DNA from: Pseudomonas sp. GM80 | Lineage (GTDB): Bacteria > Pseudomonadota > Gammaproteobacteria > Pseudomonadales > Pseudomonadaceae | NCBI RefSeq assembly: GCF_000282515.1 | Contig: NZ_AKJD01000069.1 | Span: 1 to 64,000 of the forward strand | Length of the DNA stretch: 64,000 nt | Direction of reading: 5' to 3' | Part shown: positions 9,308-19,552 of the stretch, one piece after another | How the letters are laid out: the number at the start of each line of letters is the position of its first letter | How positions within the stretch are numbered: position 1 is the stretch's first letter | Notes under the pieces: model-generated | What the model was told of the DNA's origin: nothing | Seen by the model: only the letters and a program-made list of their open reading frames with translations | Databases searched by the model: none | Made by a program: the position numbers and the translations under genes

Positions 9308-9384
9308 GTAGGAGCTGCCGAAGGCTGCGATCTTTTGATCTTGAAAATCCAAAGCAAAAGATCGCAGCCTTCGGCAGCTCCTAC
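9308..9384. repeat. REP palindrome, family A
   Basis: Perfect 29-base inverted arms (9308-9336 and 9356-9384) read GTAGGAGCTGCCGAAGGCTG at the outer end and GCGATCTTTT inwards. This is the commonest Pseudomonas REP type in the window. The pair would form a long hairpin in RNA. Confidence 0.9.
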
Positions 9385-9525
9385 GGTTTTTCGTCTGGAT
9401 GCTGGTTTGGCGAACGGATCTGCGCCTAATATCCACACAGAACGTGGCGAATGATGCGCAACAGGCGTCTGACTCCTCAGATACCGAGCCACCTCTCAAT
9501 ACGGTTTATTCACAGGAGTTACCCT

Positions 9526-9843
9526 ATGTCCCGTCTTCGTCTGCTCAGCGCTGCCGCCCTGCTGGCCGTGGCTGCCAACGCCAGCGCCACCAGCTTCATC
9601 GTTACCACCGACGCCGTCGTGGGTGCGCTGAAATCTTCCTCCGATGCCACTTCCGACGTGACCTCGTCGTTCCGTGACGACAAAATCGTCCTCGCTGCCC
9701 GTGATGACGCGGCCAGCTTCGTCGCCACCCAAGGCGACATCCGTGGCGTGAAACTGGAAAGCGCGCTGGATCACATTCGCCACCAGGCTCCACAACTGAA
9801 CGCGACTGACGCGGAGCTGGCTCAGGCCATCCTGACGATCTAA
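9526..9843 (+). CDS. secreted DUF2388 protein, copy 1
   Basis: This protein has 105 residues, with a signal peptide cleaved after NASA (about residue 21). The mature part carries the DUF2388 core shared by three consecutive genes: KIVLAARDDAASFVATQGDIRG, then LESALDHIR and a terminal ELAQAILTI. The family is almost confined to Pseudomonas and has no known function. CAGGAG lies 10 bases before the ATG. It begins a run of three paralogues leading into a large secreted protein, so a shared periplasmic or outer-membrane role is plausible but unproven. Confidence 0.85.
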   Translation: MSRLRLLSAAALLAVAANASATSFIVTTDAVVGALKSSSDATSDVTSSFRDDKIVLAARDDAASFVATQGDIRGVKLESALDHIRHQAPQLNATDAELAQAILTI

Positions 9844-9951
9844 TCGCTGCAAGGCATTACGGGACACGCCGGGCGTGTCCCGATGTTTCGAGACTGGCTC
9901 TGGCCCGGGCATTGCGCTAGCCTTGCGGCTCGCTAACAGTTACCGAGTCCG

Positions 9952-10269
9952 ATGCGTTTTCTTCCAAGTCTGCTGATCCCTTCCGTTTTGCTGAGCGCCT
10001 GTTGGGCGACGTCGGTCGATGCCTATGATGCTTTCAACGCGTCGACGCAAGGCATTGTCGTCAGTGGTTACGCCACCAGCATGGTGTCTTCCGCGCCTTT
10101 CGACCGTAAACTGCTGTTCGCCGCTCACGATGACGCGGCAGCGTTCGTGGCCAGTGACGGCCAATTGCGTGGGGCGCAGCTGGAATCCGCGCTTAATTAC
10201 CTGCGTAAAAAACGGCCGAAACTTCATGTCTCTGATCTTGAACTGGCAGAAGCAATTCTCGTCCAATAG
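9952..10269 (+). CDS. secreted DUF2388 protein, copy 2
   Basis: This 105-residue paralogue of the genes on either side starts at ATG 9952. The signal peptide is MRFLPSLLIPSVLLSACWATSVDA; it contains a Cys at residue 17 (LLSAC), so lipoprotein processing is possible although the site is not ideal. The core KLLFAAHDDAAAFVASDGQLRG, LESALNYLR and terminal ELAEAILVQ aligns without gaps to copy 1. It is the most divergent of the three in the region before the core. Function unknown. Confidence 0.82.
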   Translation: MRFLPSLLIPSVLLSACWATSVDAYDAFNASTQGIVVSGYATSMVSSAPFDRKLLFAAHDDAAAFVASDGQLRGAQLESALNYLRKKRPKLHVSDLELAEAILVQ

Positions 10270-10311
10270 TTAACCTAGCCCTTAGTTAACCTGTCCCTTC
10301 GGAGTCGTTCC

Positions 10312-10632
10312 ATGCGTAGCCCGCTGATTGCTGCCGCCCTTGGCCTGTTTTTGTTGGCCGACGTGGCCCAGGCGCACACCCTGGTAGCCACCAGTAACAT
10401 CATCGTTCGTGCCTCCCAGCGCACCATCGATTTCACCTCCGACACCACCACGTCGATTCGCGACTCGAAGATCATCCGTGAAGCGCACGATGACGCCGCC
10501 AGTTTCGTCGCCACCAACGGTGATATCCGTGGCGCGCATCTGGAAGCCGCCCTCAACACCTTGCGCACGCGCGTCCCGGAAGCGCGCGACGCCAGTGATC
10601 AGGTCCTCGCCGAAGCCATCCTCGCACTGTGA
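10312..10632 (+). CDS. secreted DUF2388 protein, copy 3
   Basis: This protein has 106 residues, with signal peptide MRSPLIAAALGLFLLADVAQA. The core KIIREAHDDAASFVATNGDIRG, LEAALNTLR and terminal VLAEAILAL matches copies 1 and 2. The stop codon overlaps the GTG start of the next gene (GTGA, 4 bases). The third copy is therefore translationally coupled to the DUF4105/HExxH protein, the strongest local evidence that these small proteins work with it. Function unknown. Confidence 0.85.
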   Translation: MRSPLIAAALGLFLLADVAQAHTLVATSNIIVRASQRTIDFTSDTTTSIRDSKIIREAHDDAASFVATNGDIRGAHLEAALNTLRTRVPEARDASDQVLAEAILAL

Positions 10633-12590
10633 AGTCACTCGGCGCCTGGCTGCTGGCCGGGGCGTTGTTGCTGCTTGGCAACAGCGCCCACGCCAGCCTG
10701 CAATTGCGGCTCAAGACTGACGGTCTGAGCCCCGCCCAACAACAGGCCAGTCAGGCGTTGATCGATGAGGCCATGCAGAGATTGCCGCCGAGCTTTATCG
10801 AGCGGCTGGATCGGCGCATTGATGTCGGCTGGACCGACGACATGCCTGCCAATGCCTACGGCCAGGCCACGCTGGTTGCCGAACTCGATCTGAACCGCAA
10901 ACTGCTCGCCAGCCTTACCGACGGCAGCGCAGCGAAAGAAAAAACCAATCGCCCCCACGGCACAGTGCGCCAGGAATTGCTCGCCACGGTGCTGCACGAA
11001 ATCACCCACATTTATGACCGCGCGCGCTTGTGGCCAGCCGCCGAGCGCACGCTGATCCAGCGCTGCACACGCCGCTTCAACAGTGCCGGGCTGATTGGCA
11101 TTCCTGACGAATGCCGTGGCCAGAACGGTCGCCGCTTCACCCTCAGCGACGACCCGCGCGTGCTCGACCTCGCCGGTTGGCAGCAATACGTCGGCCGTCG
11201 CGGTGAACGCGAGCAGCACAACCGACAGATCGCCCGCAGCCCGGATCTGTACGAAATTTCCAGCCCGAAAGAGTTCGTCGCGGTCAACATGGAGTATTTC
11301 CTTCTCGACCCGAGCTACGCCTGCCGTCGCCCGGCGCTGTATCGCTATTACCAGCAACACTTCGGCTGGGCGCCGCCGGCCAAGGACACTTGCAGCAAGA
11401 CCTTTGCGTTTTTGAACGCGGGTAACGATTTCGCCAAACAGCCTTTAGGGCAGGTCGATCCGGAGCGGGTTTACGCGGTTGATTACTTGTTGGCCGAAGC
11501 CAATCAGAACTGGGTCAGCCGCTGGGGCCACAGCATGTTGCGCCTGGTGATCTGCGCGCCGGGCCGTCCGCGTGGCCCGGATTGCCGACTCGATCTGGAT
11601 CAACATCTGGTGTTGTCGTACCGCGCCTTTGTCGGCGATGTGCAGCTGTCGAGTTGGGACGGACTGGTCGGCAAATACCCTTCACGGCTGTTCGTCCTGC
11701 CGCTTGCGCAGGTGATCGACGAATACACCAAGACCGAATTGCGCAGCCTCGCCTCCGTGCCGATCAACCTGTCACGGGAAGAGATCGAGGGCGTGGTCGA
11801 GCATGCGGCCGAAATGCACTGGAGCTACGACGGCAACTACTTCTTCCTCTCCAACAACTGCGCGGTAGAGGGTCTGAAACTGTTGCGCAGCGGCAGTGAC
11901 AACAGCCAGTTCGTCGGGTTGGACAGCATCATGCCCAACGGCTTGCTGGAAGTGATGAAGGGGCGCGGGTTGGCCGATACCAGCGTGCTCGATGATCCGA
12001 AAGAAGCGCTGCGTCTGGGTTATCGCTTCGACTCGTTCCGCGATCGCTACCAGGCGATGTTTGATGTGCTGAAGAAACAACTGCCGATCAAACAGACCAC
12101 CGTTGAGGAATGGCTGTCGCTCACTGCCGAAGAACGCCGCGAGTGGTTCGAGCGTGCGGATCTGCGCACCAGCGCTGCCTTGTTGTTGCTGGAGCAGGCG
12201 AGTTATCGACGTCAGTTGCTGTTGGCTCAGGATGAGGTCAAGCAACGATACCTCGGTGCTCGCGAGCTGGAAAATGGCGGCATGGACAAGGCCAACGCGA
12301 CGTTGCAGGAAATCCTCGCCAACAGTGGATTCCTCAGTCGTCCGGCAGAGCTTCTTGATAGTCGTGGTTATGGGTTGCCACAGCCGAGTGAGTTCAAGCG
12401 ACTGGAAGATGAAAGCAGCCAGCGGCAGAAGAAGTTGCTGGTGCTGTCGGGGGATCTCGACGCGGAGGTGCGCAAGTTGCTGGAGCCGAAGCGCGCTGCC
12501 GAGATTGCCGCGAGTGAGGAGAATGTGAAGCAGATTGGCGCGCATTTGCGCAAATTGCACAAGGCTTCTGGCGGCCTGGAACTCCCCTGA
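10629..12590 (+). CDS. large secreted protein with HExxH motif and DUF4105 domain
   Basis: This 653-residue protein begins with a signal peptide ending NSAHA (about residue 22). The N-terminal region (recent domain name DUF7844) includes VLHEITHIYDRARLW with His123-Glu124-x-x-His127, the zinc-peptidase signature. The middle third is DUF4105-like: the WGHSMLRLVIC strand near residue 300, and the YDGNYFFLSNNCAVEGLKLL block with the conserved NNC near residue 415. The C-terminal ~200 residues are helical and charged. The GTG start overlaps the preceding DUF2388 stop. It could be a periplasmic or outer-membrane-associated hydrolase. A third zinc ligand was not identified, so catalysis is not certain. 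Confidence 0.8.
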   Translation: MKSLGAWLLAGALLLLGNSAHASLQLRLKTDGLSPAQQQASQALIDEAMQRLPPSFIERLDRRIDVGWTDDMPANAYGQATLVAELDLNRKLLASLTDGSAAKEKTNRPHGTVRQELLATVLHEITHIYDRARLWPAAERTLIQRCTRRFNSAGLIGIPDECRGQNGRRFTLSDDPRVLDLAGWQQYVGRRGEREQHNRQIARSPDLYEISSPKEFVAVNMEYFLLDPSYACRRPALYRYYQQHFGWAPPAKDTCSKTFAFLNAGNDFAKQPLGQVDPERVYAVDYLLAEANQNWVSRWGHSMLRLVICAPGRPRGPDCRLDLDQHLVLSYRAFVGDVQLSSWDGLVGKYPSRLFVLPLAQVIDEYTKTELRSLASVPINLSREEIEGVVEHAAEMHWSYDGNYFFLSNNCAVEGLKLLRSGSDNSQFVGLDSIMPNGLLEVMKGRGLADTSVLDDPKEALRLGYRFDSFRDRYQAMFDVLKKQLPIKQTTVEEWLSLTAEERREWFERADLRTSAALLLLEQASYRRQLLLAQDEVKQRYLGARELENGGMDKANATLQEILANSGFLSRPAELLDSRGYGLPQPSEFKRLEDESSQRQKKLLVLSGDLDAEVRKLLEPKRAAEIAASEENVKQIGAHLRKLHKASGGLELP

Positions 12591-12612
12591 AACTGAGCCT
12601 GATTGCATACCT

Positions 12613-12744
12613 TGTGGCGAGGGGATTCATCCCCGTTGGGTCGCGAAGCGGCCCCAAAATCAGCGAACCCGGTCAATCAGATAAACCGCGTCCGCTGGAC
12701 TGCGACTGCTGCGCAGCCGAACGGGGATAAATCCCCTCGCCACA
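12613..12744. repeat. REP pair (REPIN), family C
   Basis: The arms GTGGCGAGGGGATTCATCCCC and its inverse (GGGGATAAATCCCCTCGCCAC) lie at 12613-12636 and 12722-12744, about 85 bases apart, between two convergent genes. This REP family differs from families A and B and recurs at 46018-46154. Confidence 0.85.
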
Positions 12745-12760
12745 GGTGATGTGTGTCAGA

Positions 12761-13216
12761 TCAATACAGGACGCCATCCAGGATTTCGTACACGATCCCG
12801 GTACCCACCGCGATCAGCACGATATCGCCCCCCGCCCGGCGCCATTCATACCCCGGATACACCGGCAAGCGACCCAACGCGCGATTATCCAGACGCTCCC
12901 CGTAATACCCATGCGGCAACGGCCGGCCACGCTCCAGATGAATCCCCGGAGGCGGCGGCGCCCCGCGGACAAAGTAGCCATGATTGTCGCGAATGGTCTG
13001 GCGCACCGGGCCAAAGTCGCGCGGTGGCGGGCCACCACGGTGGTTGTTCTGCGGGCCGTGGTGATCATCACCATGGTTGTCGCCGCGGTTGTCGTGTTGG
13101 CCCTGCTGCGGGCCGCCGTGGTCGTGATCATCGCGCTGATCGGCGCTGGCCAGCAGCGGAGTCGCGCTGATCATCAGCACGCCCAGTCCGGCCATCAGAC
13201 GTTTCGGCATTTTCAT
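12761..13216 (-). CDS. RcnB family periplasmic protein
   Basis: This 151-residue protein has a signal peptide ending LLASA and then a histidine/asparagine-rich stretch (DDHDHGGPQQGQHDNRGDNHGDDHH, about residues 28-55). The C-terminal RcnB domain contains the typical PLPHGYYGERLDNRALGRLPVYPGYEWRRAGGDIVLI. E. coli RcnB is a periplasmic factor in nickel/cobalt homeostasis, and the His-rich tract suits metal binding, but no metal transporter is adjacent. The ATG at 13216 has GAGGAAAG upstream; the longer frame does not look like a signal peptide. It is convergent with the DUF4105 gene and monocistronic. Confidence 0.8.
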   Translation of the reverse strand: MKMPKRLMAGLGVLMISATPLLASADQRDDHDHGGPQQGQHDNRGDNHGDDHHGPQNNHRGGPPPRDFGPVRQTIRDNHGYFVRGAPPPPGIHLERGRPLPHGYYGERLDNRALGRLPVYPGYEWRRAGGDIVLIAVGTGIVYEILDGVLY

Positions 13217-13338
13217 CGAGTCTTTCCTCACGGCACAAACAGCAAAAAGGGCCTCAGAACGATGTTCTGAAGCCCTCGGTCTTGCTGGATTAGTCTGCAC
13301 TTTGAGGTGCTAATTCCTCTGTATCAGGAACTTTACCT

Positions 13339-14150
13339 TCAGCTGACGCGGGCCTTACGCACGCCTTCGGAGAGTGCCGAGCACAGGCCCAACACACCGT
13401 CGACGGCTTGGGCTGGAGTGGTCGCATTAGCGATGTGATCGATCAATGCCGAACCCACCACCACACCATCAGCCAGACGCGCGATGGCCGCCGCTTGCTC
13501 CGGGGTACGGATGCCGAAACCGATGCTGATCGGCAGATCGGTATGCCGACGCAGACGGGTCACCGCCTCTTCGACGTGTTCCAGCGTTGCAGCGCCAGCA
13601 CCGGTCACACCAGCCACCGACACGTAGTAAACGAAACCGGAACTGCCATTGAGCACTTTAGGCAAACGCGCATCATCGGTGGTCGGGGTGGTCAGACGGA
13701 TGAAGTCCAGACCTGCAGCCTGCGCCGGATCACACAGCTCGGCATTGTGCTCAGGCGGCATGTCGACCACGATCAGACCGTCGACACCGGCCTCTTTCGC
13801 GTCAGCGATGAAGCGCTCAACGCCATACATATGAATCGGATTGTAGTAACCCATCAACACCAGCGGGGTATCGCTGTCGCCTTCACGGAACTCGCGAACC
13901 ATTTGCAGGGTTTTCACCAGATTCTGTTTGGCGCCCAAGGCACGGATGTTCGCCAACTGGATCGCCGGGCCGTCGGCCATCGGGTCGGTGAACGGCATGC
14001 CCAGCTCGATCACATCGGCGCCGGCACCCGGTAAACCTTTGAGGATCGCCAGCGAAGTGTCGTAGTCCGGATCACCGGCGGTGACGAAGGTCACCAGCGC
14101 GGCACGGTTCTGTTCTTTCAGGTCGGCAAAACGGGTTTGCAGGCGGCTCA

Positions 14151-14151
<1 letters not shown>
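13339..14151 (-). CDS. trpA: tryptophan synthase alpha chain
   Basis: This 270-residue TIM barrel cleaves indole-3-glycerol phosphate to indole, which is channelled to TrpB. The catalytic Glu49 ([10 protein letters not shown]) and Asp60 (DPMADGP) are present, as are the phosphate-binding loops [11 protein letters not shown] and [13 protein letters not shown]. Its ATG overlaps the trpB stop by one base (TGATG), so it is coupled to trpB. In pseudomonads trpBA is separate from the other trp genes and is controlled by the divergent trpI. Confidence 0.97.
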
Positions 14152-15443
<1,292 letters not shown>

Positions 15444-15489
15444 CTACCCCTGACCTTCCAGGCTGAAAACCGATAAGATCGCCACAACC

Positions 15490-15506
15490 TGTCAGGAAAA
15501 CTCACA
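15490..15506. promoter_or_regulatory. TrpI-box-like operator
   Basis: The sequence TGTCAG-GAAAA-CTCACA departs at one base from the Pseudomonas TrpI inverted repeat TGTGAG-N5-CTCACA. It sits in the trpB-trpI divergent region, 6 bases before the trpI ATG, where the high-affinity site is expected to repress trpI and activate trpBA with indoleglycerol phosphate. Confidence 0.7.
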
Positions 15507-15512
15507 GATACC

Positions 15513-16430
15513 ATGAGCCATGACCTTCCCCCGCTGAACGCCCTGCGCGCGTTCGAAGCCACCGCCCGGCTGAACAGTGTCAGTCAGGCTGCCGAGCAGC
15601 TGCACGTTACCCACGGCGCAGTCAGTCGTCAGCTCAAGGTGCTGGAAGAGCACCTCGGCGTCAGTCTGTTCGTCAAGGATGGTCGCGGCTTGAAACTCAC
15701 AGATGCCGGTATGCGTTTGCGTGATGCCAGTGGCGAAGCTTTTGATCGGCTGCGCAGTGTTTGCGCCGAGTTAACTCAGAGTACCGCCGATGCGCCGTTT
15801 GTGTTGGGATGCTCGGGAAGTCTGCTGGCGCGCTGGTTTATTCCGCGTTTGGGACGATTGAATGCCGATCTGCCGGATTTGCGTCTGCATCTTTCAGCGG
15901 GTGAAGGCGATCTCGATCCTCGGCGTCCGGGGCTGGATGCTTTGCTGCTGTTCGCCGAACCGCCATGGCCGGCAGACATGCAAGTTTATGAATTGGCCGC
16001 AGAACGTATCGGCCCGGTCATGAGCCCATTGTTCAGCGGCTACCAACGTCTGCAAACCGCGCCAGCCTCGGCCCTGCTCAATGAACCGCTGCTGCACACC
16101 ACCTCGCGCCCACAAGCGTGGCCAAGCTGGGCACAGCAAAGCGACCTCGACGCAAAAGCGTTGAAGCTCGGGCAAGGTTTCGAGCATTTGTATTATTTAC
16201 TGGAGGCAGCCGTCGCTGGTCTCGGCGTGGCGATCGCGCCGGAGCCGCTGGTGACGGAAGATTTGAAGGCCGGTCGCCTGGTTGCGCCATGGGGTTTCTG
16301 TGAAACCCCGGCGCAACTGGCGTTGTGGCTACCCAAGCGCGCCGCAGACGGACGCGCTCGGCAACTGGCGCAATGGCTCAAGAATGAGCTGCGCCAGAGC
16401 GATCACTCGCCGCGCTTGAACAGCAAGTAA
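15513..16430 (+). CDS. trpI: LysR-type activator of trpBA
   Basis: This 305-residue LysR regulator has the N-terminal helix-turn-helix [43 protein letters not shown] cut here to its recognisable parts: [17 protein letters not shown] and [13 protein letters not shown]. It is divergent from trpBA, as in all fluorescent pseudomonads, and activates trpBA when indole-3-glycerol phosphate accumulates. A matching operator overlaps its own 5' flank. Its last 28 bases overlap the convergent DUF883 gene. Confidence 0.92.
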   Translation: MSHDLPPLNALRAFEATARLNSVSQAAEQLHVTHGAVSRQLKVLEEHLGVSLFVKDGRGLKLTDAGMRLRDASGEAFDRLRSVCAELTQSTADAPFVLGCSGSLLARWFIPRLGRLNADLPDLRLHLSAGEGDLDPRRPGLDALLLFAEPPWPADMQVYELAAERIGPVMSPLFSGYQRLQTAPASALLNEPLLHTTSRPQAWPSWAQQSDLDAKALKLGQGFEHLYYLLEAAVAGLGVAIAPEPLVTEDLKAGRLVAPWGFCETPAQLALWLPKRAADGRARQLAQWLKNELRQSDHSPRLNSK

Positions 16431-16729
16431 GCGGCGAGCAGACCGATTGCACCGACCGCAACACCGGCAGTCGTCCACGGATGTTCCTGCGCGTAGTCGC
16501 GGGTGGCGATCCCGGTCTCGCGGGTCTTTACTTTGACTTCTTCATAGGCGTCGCTGAGCAGATGACGCGAATGTTTCAGCGCGCTTTCGGCGTTGCTTTT
16601 CAGCGCCTTGAGGGTCTTGCGCGACTCGTCCGAAGCGTCGTCCTTCAGGCTTTCCAACGACTTGAGCAGACTCTCGATCTCGGCTTCCATGCTTTGCAAC
16701 GAGGCTTTACGTAAAGAGGTGTTGGCCAT
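16403..16729 (-). CDS. DUF883 family membrane-anchored protein
   Basis: This 108-residue protein of the ElaB/YqjD type has a long, charged, coiled-coil-prone helix (residues ~10-80, [20 protein letters not shown] onward). The C-terminal anchor is [26 protein letters not shown]. Family members bind ribosomes at the inner membrane in stationary phase in E. coli. GGAGAG precedes the ATG at 16729. The 3' end overlaps the 3' end of convergent trpI by 28 bases. Confidence 0.88.
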   Translation of the reverse strand: MANTSLRKASLQSMEAEIESLLKSLESLKDDASDESRKTLKALKSNAESALKHSRHLLSDAYEEVKVKTRETGIATRDYAQEHPWTTAGVAVGAIGLLAAYLLFKRGE

Positions 16730-16886
16730 GGTGGCTCTCCTGCATTGGTGATGAGTGGCGTGTGTTGTTTGGGACTTCAACGGTTTGAGAAAGTGCAGAA
16801 AATCTGAACTTCGCCTTCGCAGAGCCACCGAAATCAACAGTGCAGATTCACTGCTAGTCTCAATTCCACACGCCAAGGAGTTCGTT

Positions 16887-17102
16887 ATGAGTGACCACCA
16901 CACGTACAAGAAAGTCGAGCTGGTCGGTTCGTCCACCACCAGCATCGAAGACGCCATCAACAACGCAATTGCTGAAGCCAACAAGACCATTCGCAACCTG
17001 GAATGGTTTGAAGTGACTGAAACCCGTGGTCACATCAAGGACGGCAAGGCAGCGCACTTTCAGGTGACATTGAAAGTCGGTTTCAAGATTGCCAGTAGCT
17101 GA
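16887..17102 (+). CDS. dodecin family flavin-binding protein
   Basis: This 71-residue dodecin is a dodecameric flavin store and buffer in the cytoplasm. The family pattern [24 protein letters not shown] is present, followed by [31 protein letters not shown]. The tryptophan in LEWFEV stacks with the flavin in characterised dodecins. AAGGAG precedes the ATG. It is divergent from the DUF883 gene. Confidence 0.93.
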   Translation: MSDHHTYKKVELVGSSTTSIEDAINNAIAEANKTIRNLEWFEVTETRGHIKDGKAAHFQVTLKVGFKIASS

Positions 17103-17229
17103 GTTTGGTCTAGTCTTCTGAACTTGCGCGCTGGCCGAGTGCCATAGGAATGGCAAAGCGCTACAGGGTGAGTGCATCGGGTGAACGCTCGATGCCCGCC
17201 TCTTTTAATCCGACCAGGGAGTGCGACCG

Positions 17230-17454
17230 ATGAAGAAGTTCATGTTGGCAGTAGGTTTGTTGAGCCTTGCGGGTGGTGCGTTTGCTGCCGGTAAGCCTTG
17301 TGAAGAGCTGAAAAGCGAGATCGCGGCGAAAATTGATGCCAAAGGTGCGTCCAATTACTCGCTGGAGGTTGTCGATAAAGGCGCCGCAGCTGACGGTAAA
17401 GTGGTCGGCACCTGCGAAGGTGGCACCAAGGAAATCGTCTACAAACGCGGTTGA
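17230..17454 (+). CDS. DUF1161 secreted protein, copy 1
   Basis: This 74-residue protein has a signal peptide cleaved after AFA (about residue 20). The mature part is the DUF1161 motif KPCEELKSEIAAKIDAKGASNYSLEVV followed by VVGTCEGGTKEIVYKR, with two conserved cysteines probably forming a disulfide. Function is unknown. A paralogue lies 2.1 kb downstream (19553-19792). It ends in a strong terminator. Confidence 0.87.
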   Translation: MKKFMLAVGLLSLAGGAFAAGKPCEELKSEIAAKIDAKGASNYSLEVVDKGAAADGKVVGTCEGGTKEIVYKRG

Positions 17455-17470
17455 TCGCGCCTGAAATACA

Positions 17471-17500
17471 AAAGCCGACGCCAATGCGTCGGCTTTTTTG
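17471..17500 (+). terminator. intrinsic terminator of DUF1161 copy 1
   Basis: A perfect 11-bp stem (17471-17481 with 17486-17496, core AAAGCCGACGC) has a CAAT loop and runs into TTTTTTG, 16 bases after the stop. Confidence 0.92.
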
Positions 17501-17507
17501 TGTCTCA

Positions 17508-17599
17508 TGTAGGAGCTGCGGCACGCTGCGATCTTTTGATCTTGCTCTAAAAACCTGGATCAAAAGATCGCAGCCTCGTTTCACTCGACAGCTCCTACA
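17508..17599. repeat. REP palindrome, family A, imperfect
   Basis: The arms TGTAGGAGCTG...CTGCGATCTTTTGATC and GATCAAAAGATCGCAGC...CAGCTCCTACA face each other. The inner halves match exactly, but both arms are altered in the middle (GCGGCAC against CTCGTTTCACTCGA). It lies between two convergent genes. Confidence 0.82.
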
Positions 17600-17611
17600 G
17601 GGGGGCGCGCG

Positions 17612-18613
17612 TTATCCCTTCATGACTTGTGCCAGCAGTTCGTAGGAATGCACGCGATCGGCGTGTTCGTAGAGATCACTGGTGAAAATCAGCTCATCGG
17701 CCTGTGTTTGCTCGACCAACACCTCCAGCTTCGCGCGGATTTTCGCTGGGCTGCCGACCATCGCCAGCCCAAGGAAATCACCCACCGCCTCACGCTCATG
17801 CGGCAGCCACAGGCCGTCCATGGTTTTCACCGGCGGACGCTGCACCAGACTCTGCCCACGCATCAACGCCAGAATGCGCTGGTACACCGAAGTCGCCAGG
17901 TAATCAGCCTGTTCATCGGTATCCGCTGCCACCAACGGCACACCGAGCATCACGTACGGCTTGTCGAGCACTGCCGACGGCTTGAAGTGATTGCGATAAA
18001 CGCGGATCGCCTCGTGCATGAAGCGCGGGGCGAAATGCGAGGCGAAGGCGTACGGCAAACCACGCTCACCGGCCAGTTGCGCACTGAACAGGCTGGAACC
18101 GAGCAACCAGATCGGCACATTGGTACCCGTGCCCGGCATCGCGATCACCCGCTGATCCGGGGTACGCGGGCCGAGGAAACGCACCAGTTCGGCGACGTCT
18201 TCAGGGAAATCATCAGCGCTACCGGAGCGTTCACGGCGCAGCGCACGCGCGGTCATTTGATCGGAACCGGGCGCACGGCCCAGACCCAGATCGATCCGCC
18301 CCGGGTACAGGCTTTCCAGCGTGCCGAACTGTTCGGCGATCACCAGCGGTGCGTGGTTGGGCAACATCACGCCACCGGAGCCGACACGAATGGTCGACGT
18401 ACCGCCGGCCAGATAGCCGAGCAGCACCGACGTTGCCGAGCTGGCGATGCCGTCCATGTTGTGGTGTTCCGCCACCCAGAATCGCGTGTAGCCGAATTTC
18501 TCGACGTGCTGCGCCAGGTCCAGCGAATTGCGCAGCGCCTGCGCCGGGCTGCCGTTTTCGCGCACCGGCACCAGATCGAGGGTAGAAAATTTTACGTCGG
18601 ACAGTTGCTTCAT
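17612..18613 (-). CDS. LLM-class flavin-dependent oxidoreductase (luciferase-like)
   Basis: This 333-residue TIM-barrel flavoprotein belongs to the bacterial-luciferase-like group with YhbW-type features. Visible are the N-terminal [17 protein letters not shown] segment (here [14 protein letters not shown]), [18 protein letters not shown], the flavin-site [25 protein letters not shown] and [13 protein letters not shown]. The physiological substrate cannot be told from sequence. The ATG at 18613 is chosen because the longer frame is not family-like; the ribosome site (GGAG) is somewhat distant. It is monocistronic and divergent from osmC. Confidence 0.88.
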   Translation of the reverse strand: MKQLSDVKFSTLDLVPVRENGSPAQALRNSLDLAQHVEKFGYTRFWVAEHHNMDGIASSATSVLLGYLAGGTSTIRVGSGGVMLPNHAPLVIAEQFGTLESLYPGRIDLGLGRAPGSDQMTARALRRERSGSADDFPEDVAELVRFLGPRTPDQRVIAMPGTGTNVPIWLLGSSLFSAQLAGERGLPYAFASHFAPRFMHEAIRVYRNHFKPSAVLDKPYVMLGVPLVAADTDEQADYLATSVYQRILALMRGQSLVQRPPVKTMDGLWLPHEREAVGDFLGLAMVGSPAKIRAKLEVLVEQTQADELIFTSDLYEHADRVHSYELLAQVMKG

Positions 18614-18854
18614 AAACCTGCGTCTCCGAGTGAGGCGGCAGGTTTTTCTTGCAAACGAATACCTGCCGAATCCATAAGCTTGTTTGTGCAATAAGGGCAT
18701 ATACCCGAGTTTCAATAGCGGAGCCGAAATTTCCTACTAAAAAAGTCAACGATTCAGACGAGCTGAACTTTGTTCCGACGTCTATCCTCAGAAGCCTTGC
18801 AAGCAAAAACCACGACGACGCGGCGTTTCCGCGTCAGATCTTGAGGAGGCAGAC

Positions 18855-19286
18855 ATGGCTATCGTGAAGAAAGCATCCGCACATTGGGCAGGCGATCTGA
18901 AAACCGGCATTGGCTCGATCTCCACTGAAACCGGTGTCCTCAGAGAAGCACCGTACGGTTTCAAGGCGCGCTTCGAGGGCGGCAAGGGCACCAACCCGGA
19001 AGAACTGATCGGCGCTGCACATGCCGGTTGTTTCTCCATGGCGTTTTCGATGATTCTCGGCGATGCGGGCCTTAAGGCTGACAGCATCGACACCCAGGCT
19101 GAAGTGACCCTCGATCAGGTTGAGGGCGGTTTCGCGATTACTGCGGTGAAGCTGATCCTCAAGGCGAAAATCCCGGGAGCCACGCAGGCGCAGTTTGATG
19201 AGCTGAGCAAAAAGGCCAAGGAAGGGTGCCCGGTGTCGAAAGTGCTGAATGCGCAGATCAGCCTTGAGGCGACGTTGGTCAGTTGA
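18855..19286 (+). CDS. OsmC family peroxiredoxin
   Basis: This 143-residue thiol peroxidase of the OsmC type detoxifies organic hydroperoxides in the cytoplasm. The two redox cysteines are Cys59 (AAHAGCFSMAFS) and Cys125 (EGCPVSKVL), both in the expected context, and length is normal. TTGAGGAGG lies just before the ATG. It is next to the flavin oxidoreductase on the opposite strand and is followed by a REP. Confidence 0.92.
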   Translation: MAIVKKASAHWAGDLKTGIGSISTETGVLREAPYGFKARFEGGKGTNPEELIGAAHAGCFSMAFSMILGDAGLKADSIDTQAEVTLDQVEGGFAITAVKLILKAKIPGATQAQFDELSKKAKEGCPVSKVLNAQISLEATLVS

Positions 19287-19319
19287 TCGCGCGCGATCCA
19301 GCCACAGCAACATAATCCC

Positions 19320-19409
19320 TGTGGGAGCTGGCTTGCCAGCGATAGCGGTGTATCTGGCGACCTCAATGGTCGCTGTGCCGACGCCATCGCTGGCAAGCCA
19401 GCTCCCACA
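19320..19409. repeat. REP palindrome, family B
   Basis: The arms TGTGGGAGCTGGCTTGCCAG...CGAT and its inverse (19320-19343 and 19386-19409) are perfect, separated by about 40 bases. Family B differs from A in both the stem and the spacer. Confidence 0.9.
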
Positions 19410-19552
19410 GGTTTTTCAGGGCACCTGATATTTCGTCAATTCCTCCACACATCTTGTGAGCGAAGTCAGAACTCGTTTTATGAAAATATGGTCGAATACA
19501 TGACAGCAGCTTCAGCGCACGCCCGTGCGCGCTGCCTCAGGGAGCTTCACTC

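Larger units (their letters stand above)
9152..9525. other. intergenic region between DUF1127 and the first DUF2388 gene
   Basis: This 374-base stretch contains the DUF1127 terminator (9209-9240), an isolated ACCAGTACAG at about 9266 that is the reverse complement of the repeated upstream motif, a REP palindrome (9308-9384), and the promoter region of the DUF2388 cluster. CAGGAG precedes the ATG at 9526. No gene is seen. Confidence 0.5.

Noticed and set aside
9308..9384. Long hairpin as possible CRISPR repeat or sRNA
   Set aside because: It is a Pseudomonas REP palindrome that recurs elsewhere in the window; no regular spacer-repeat array exists.
9526..10632. Three DUF2388 genes as a single broken gene
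   Set aside because: Each has its own signal peptide, start, full core and stop, so they are tandem paralogues and not fragments.
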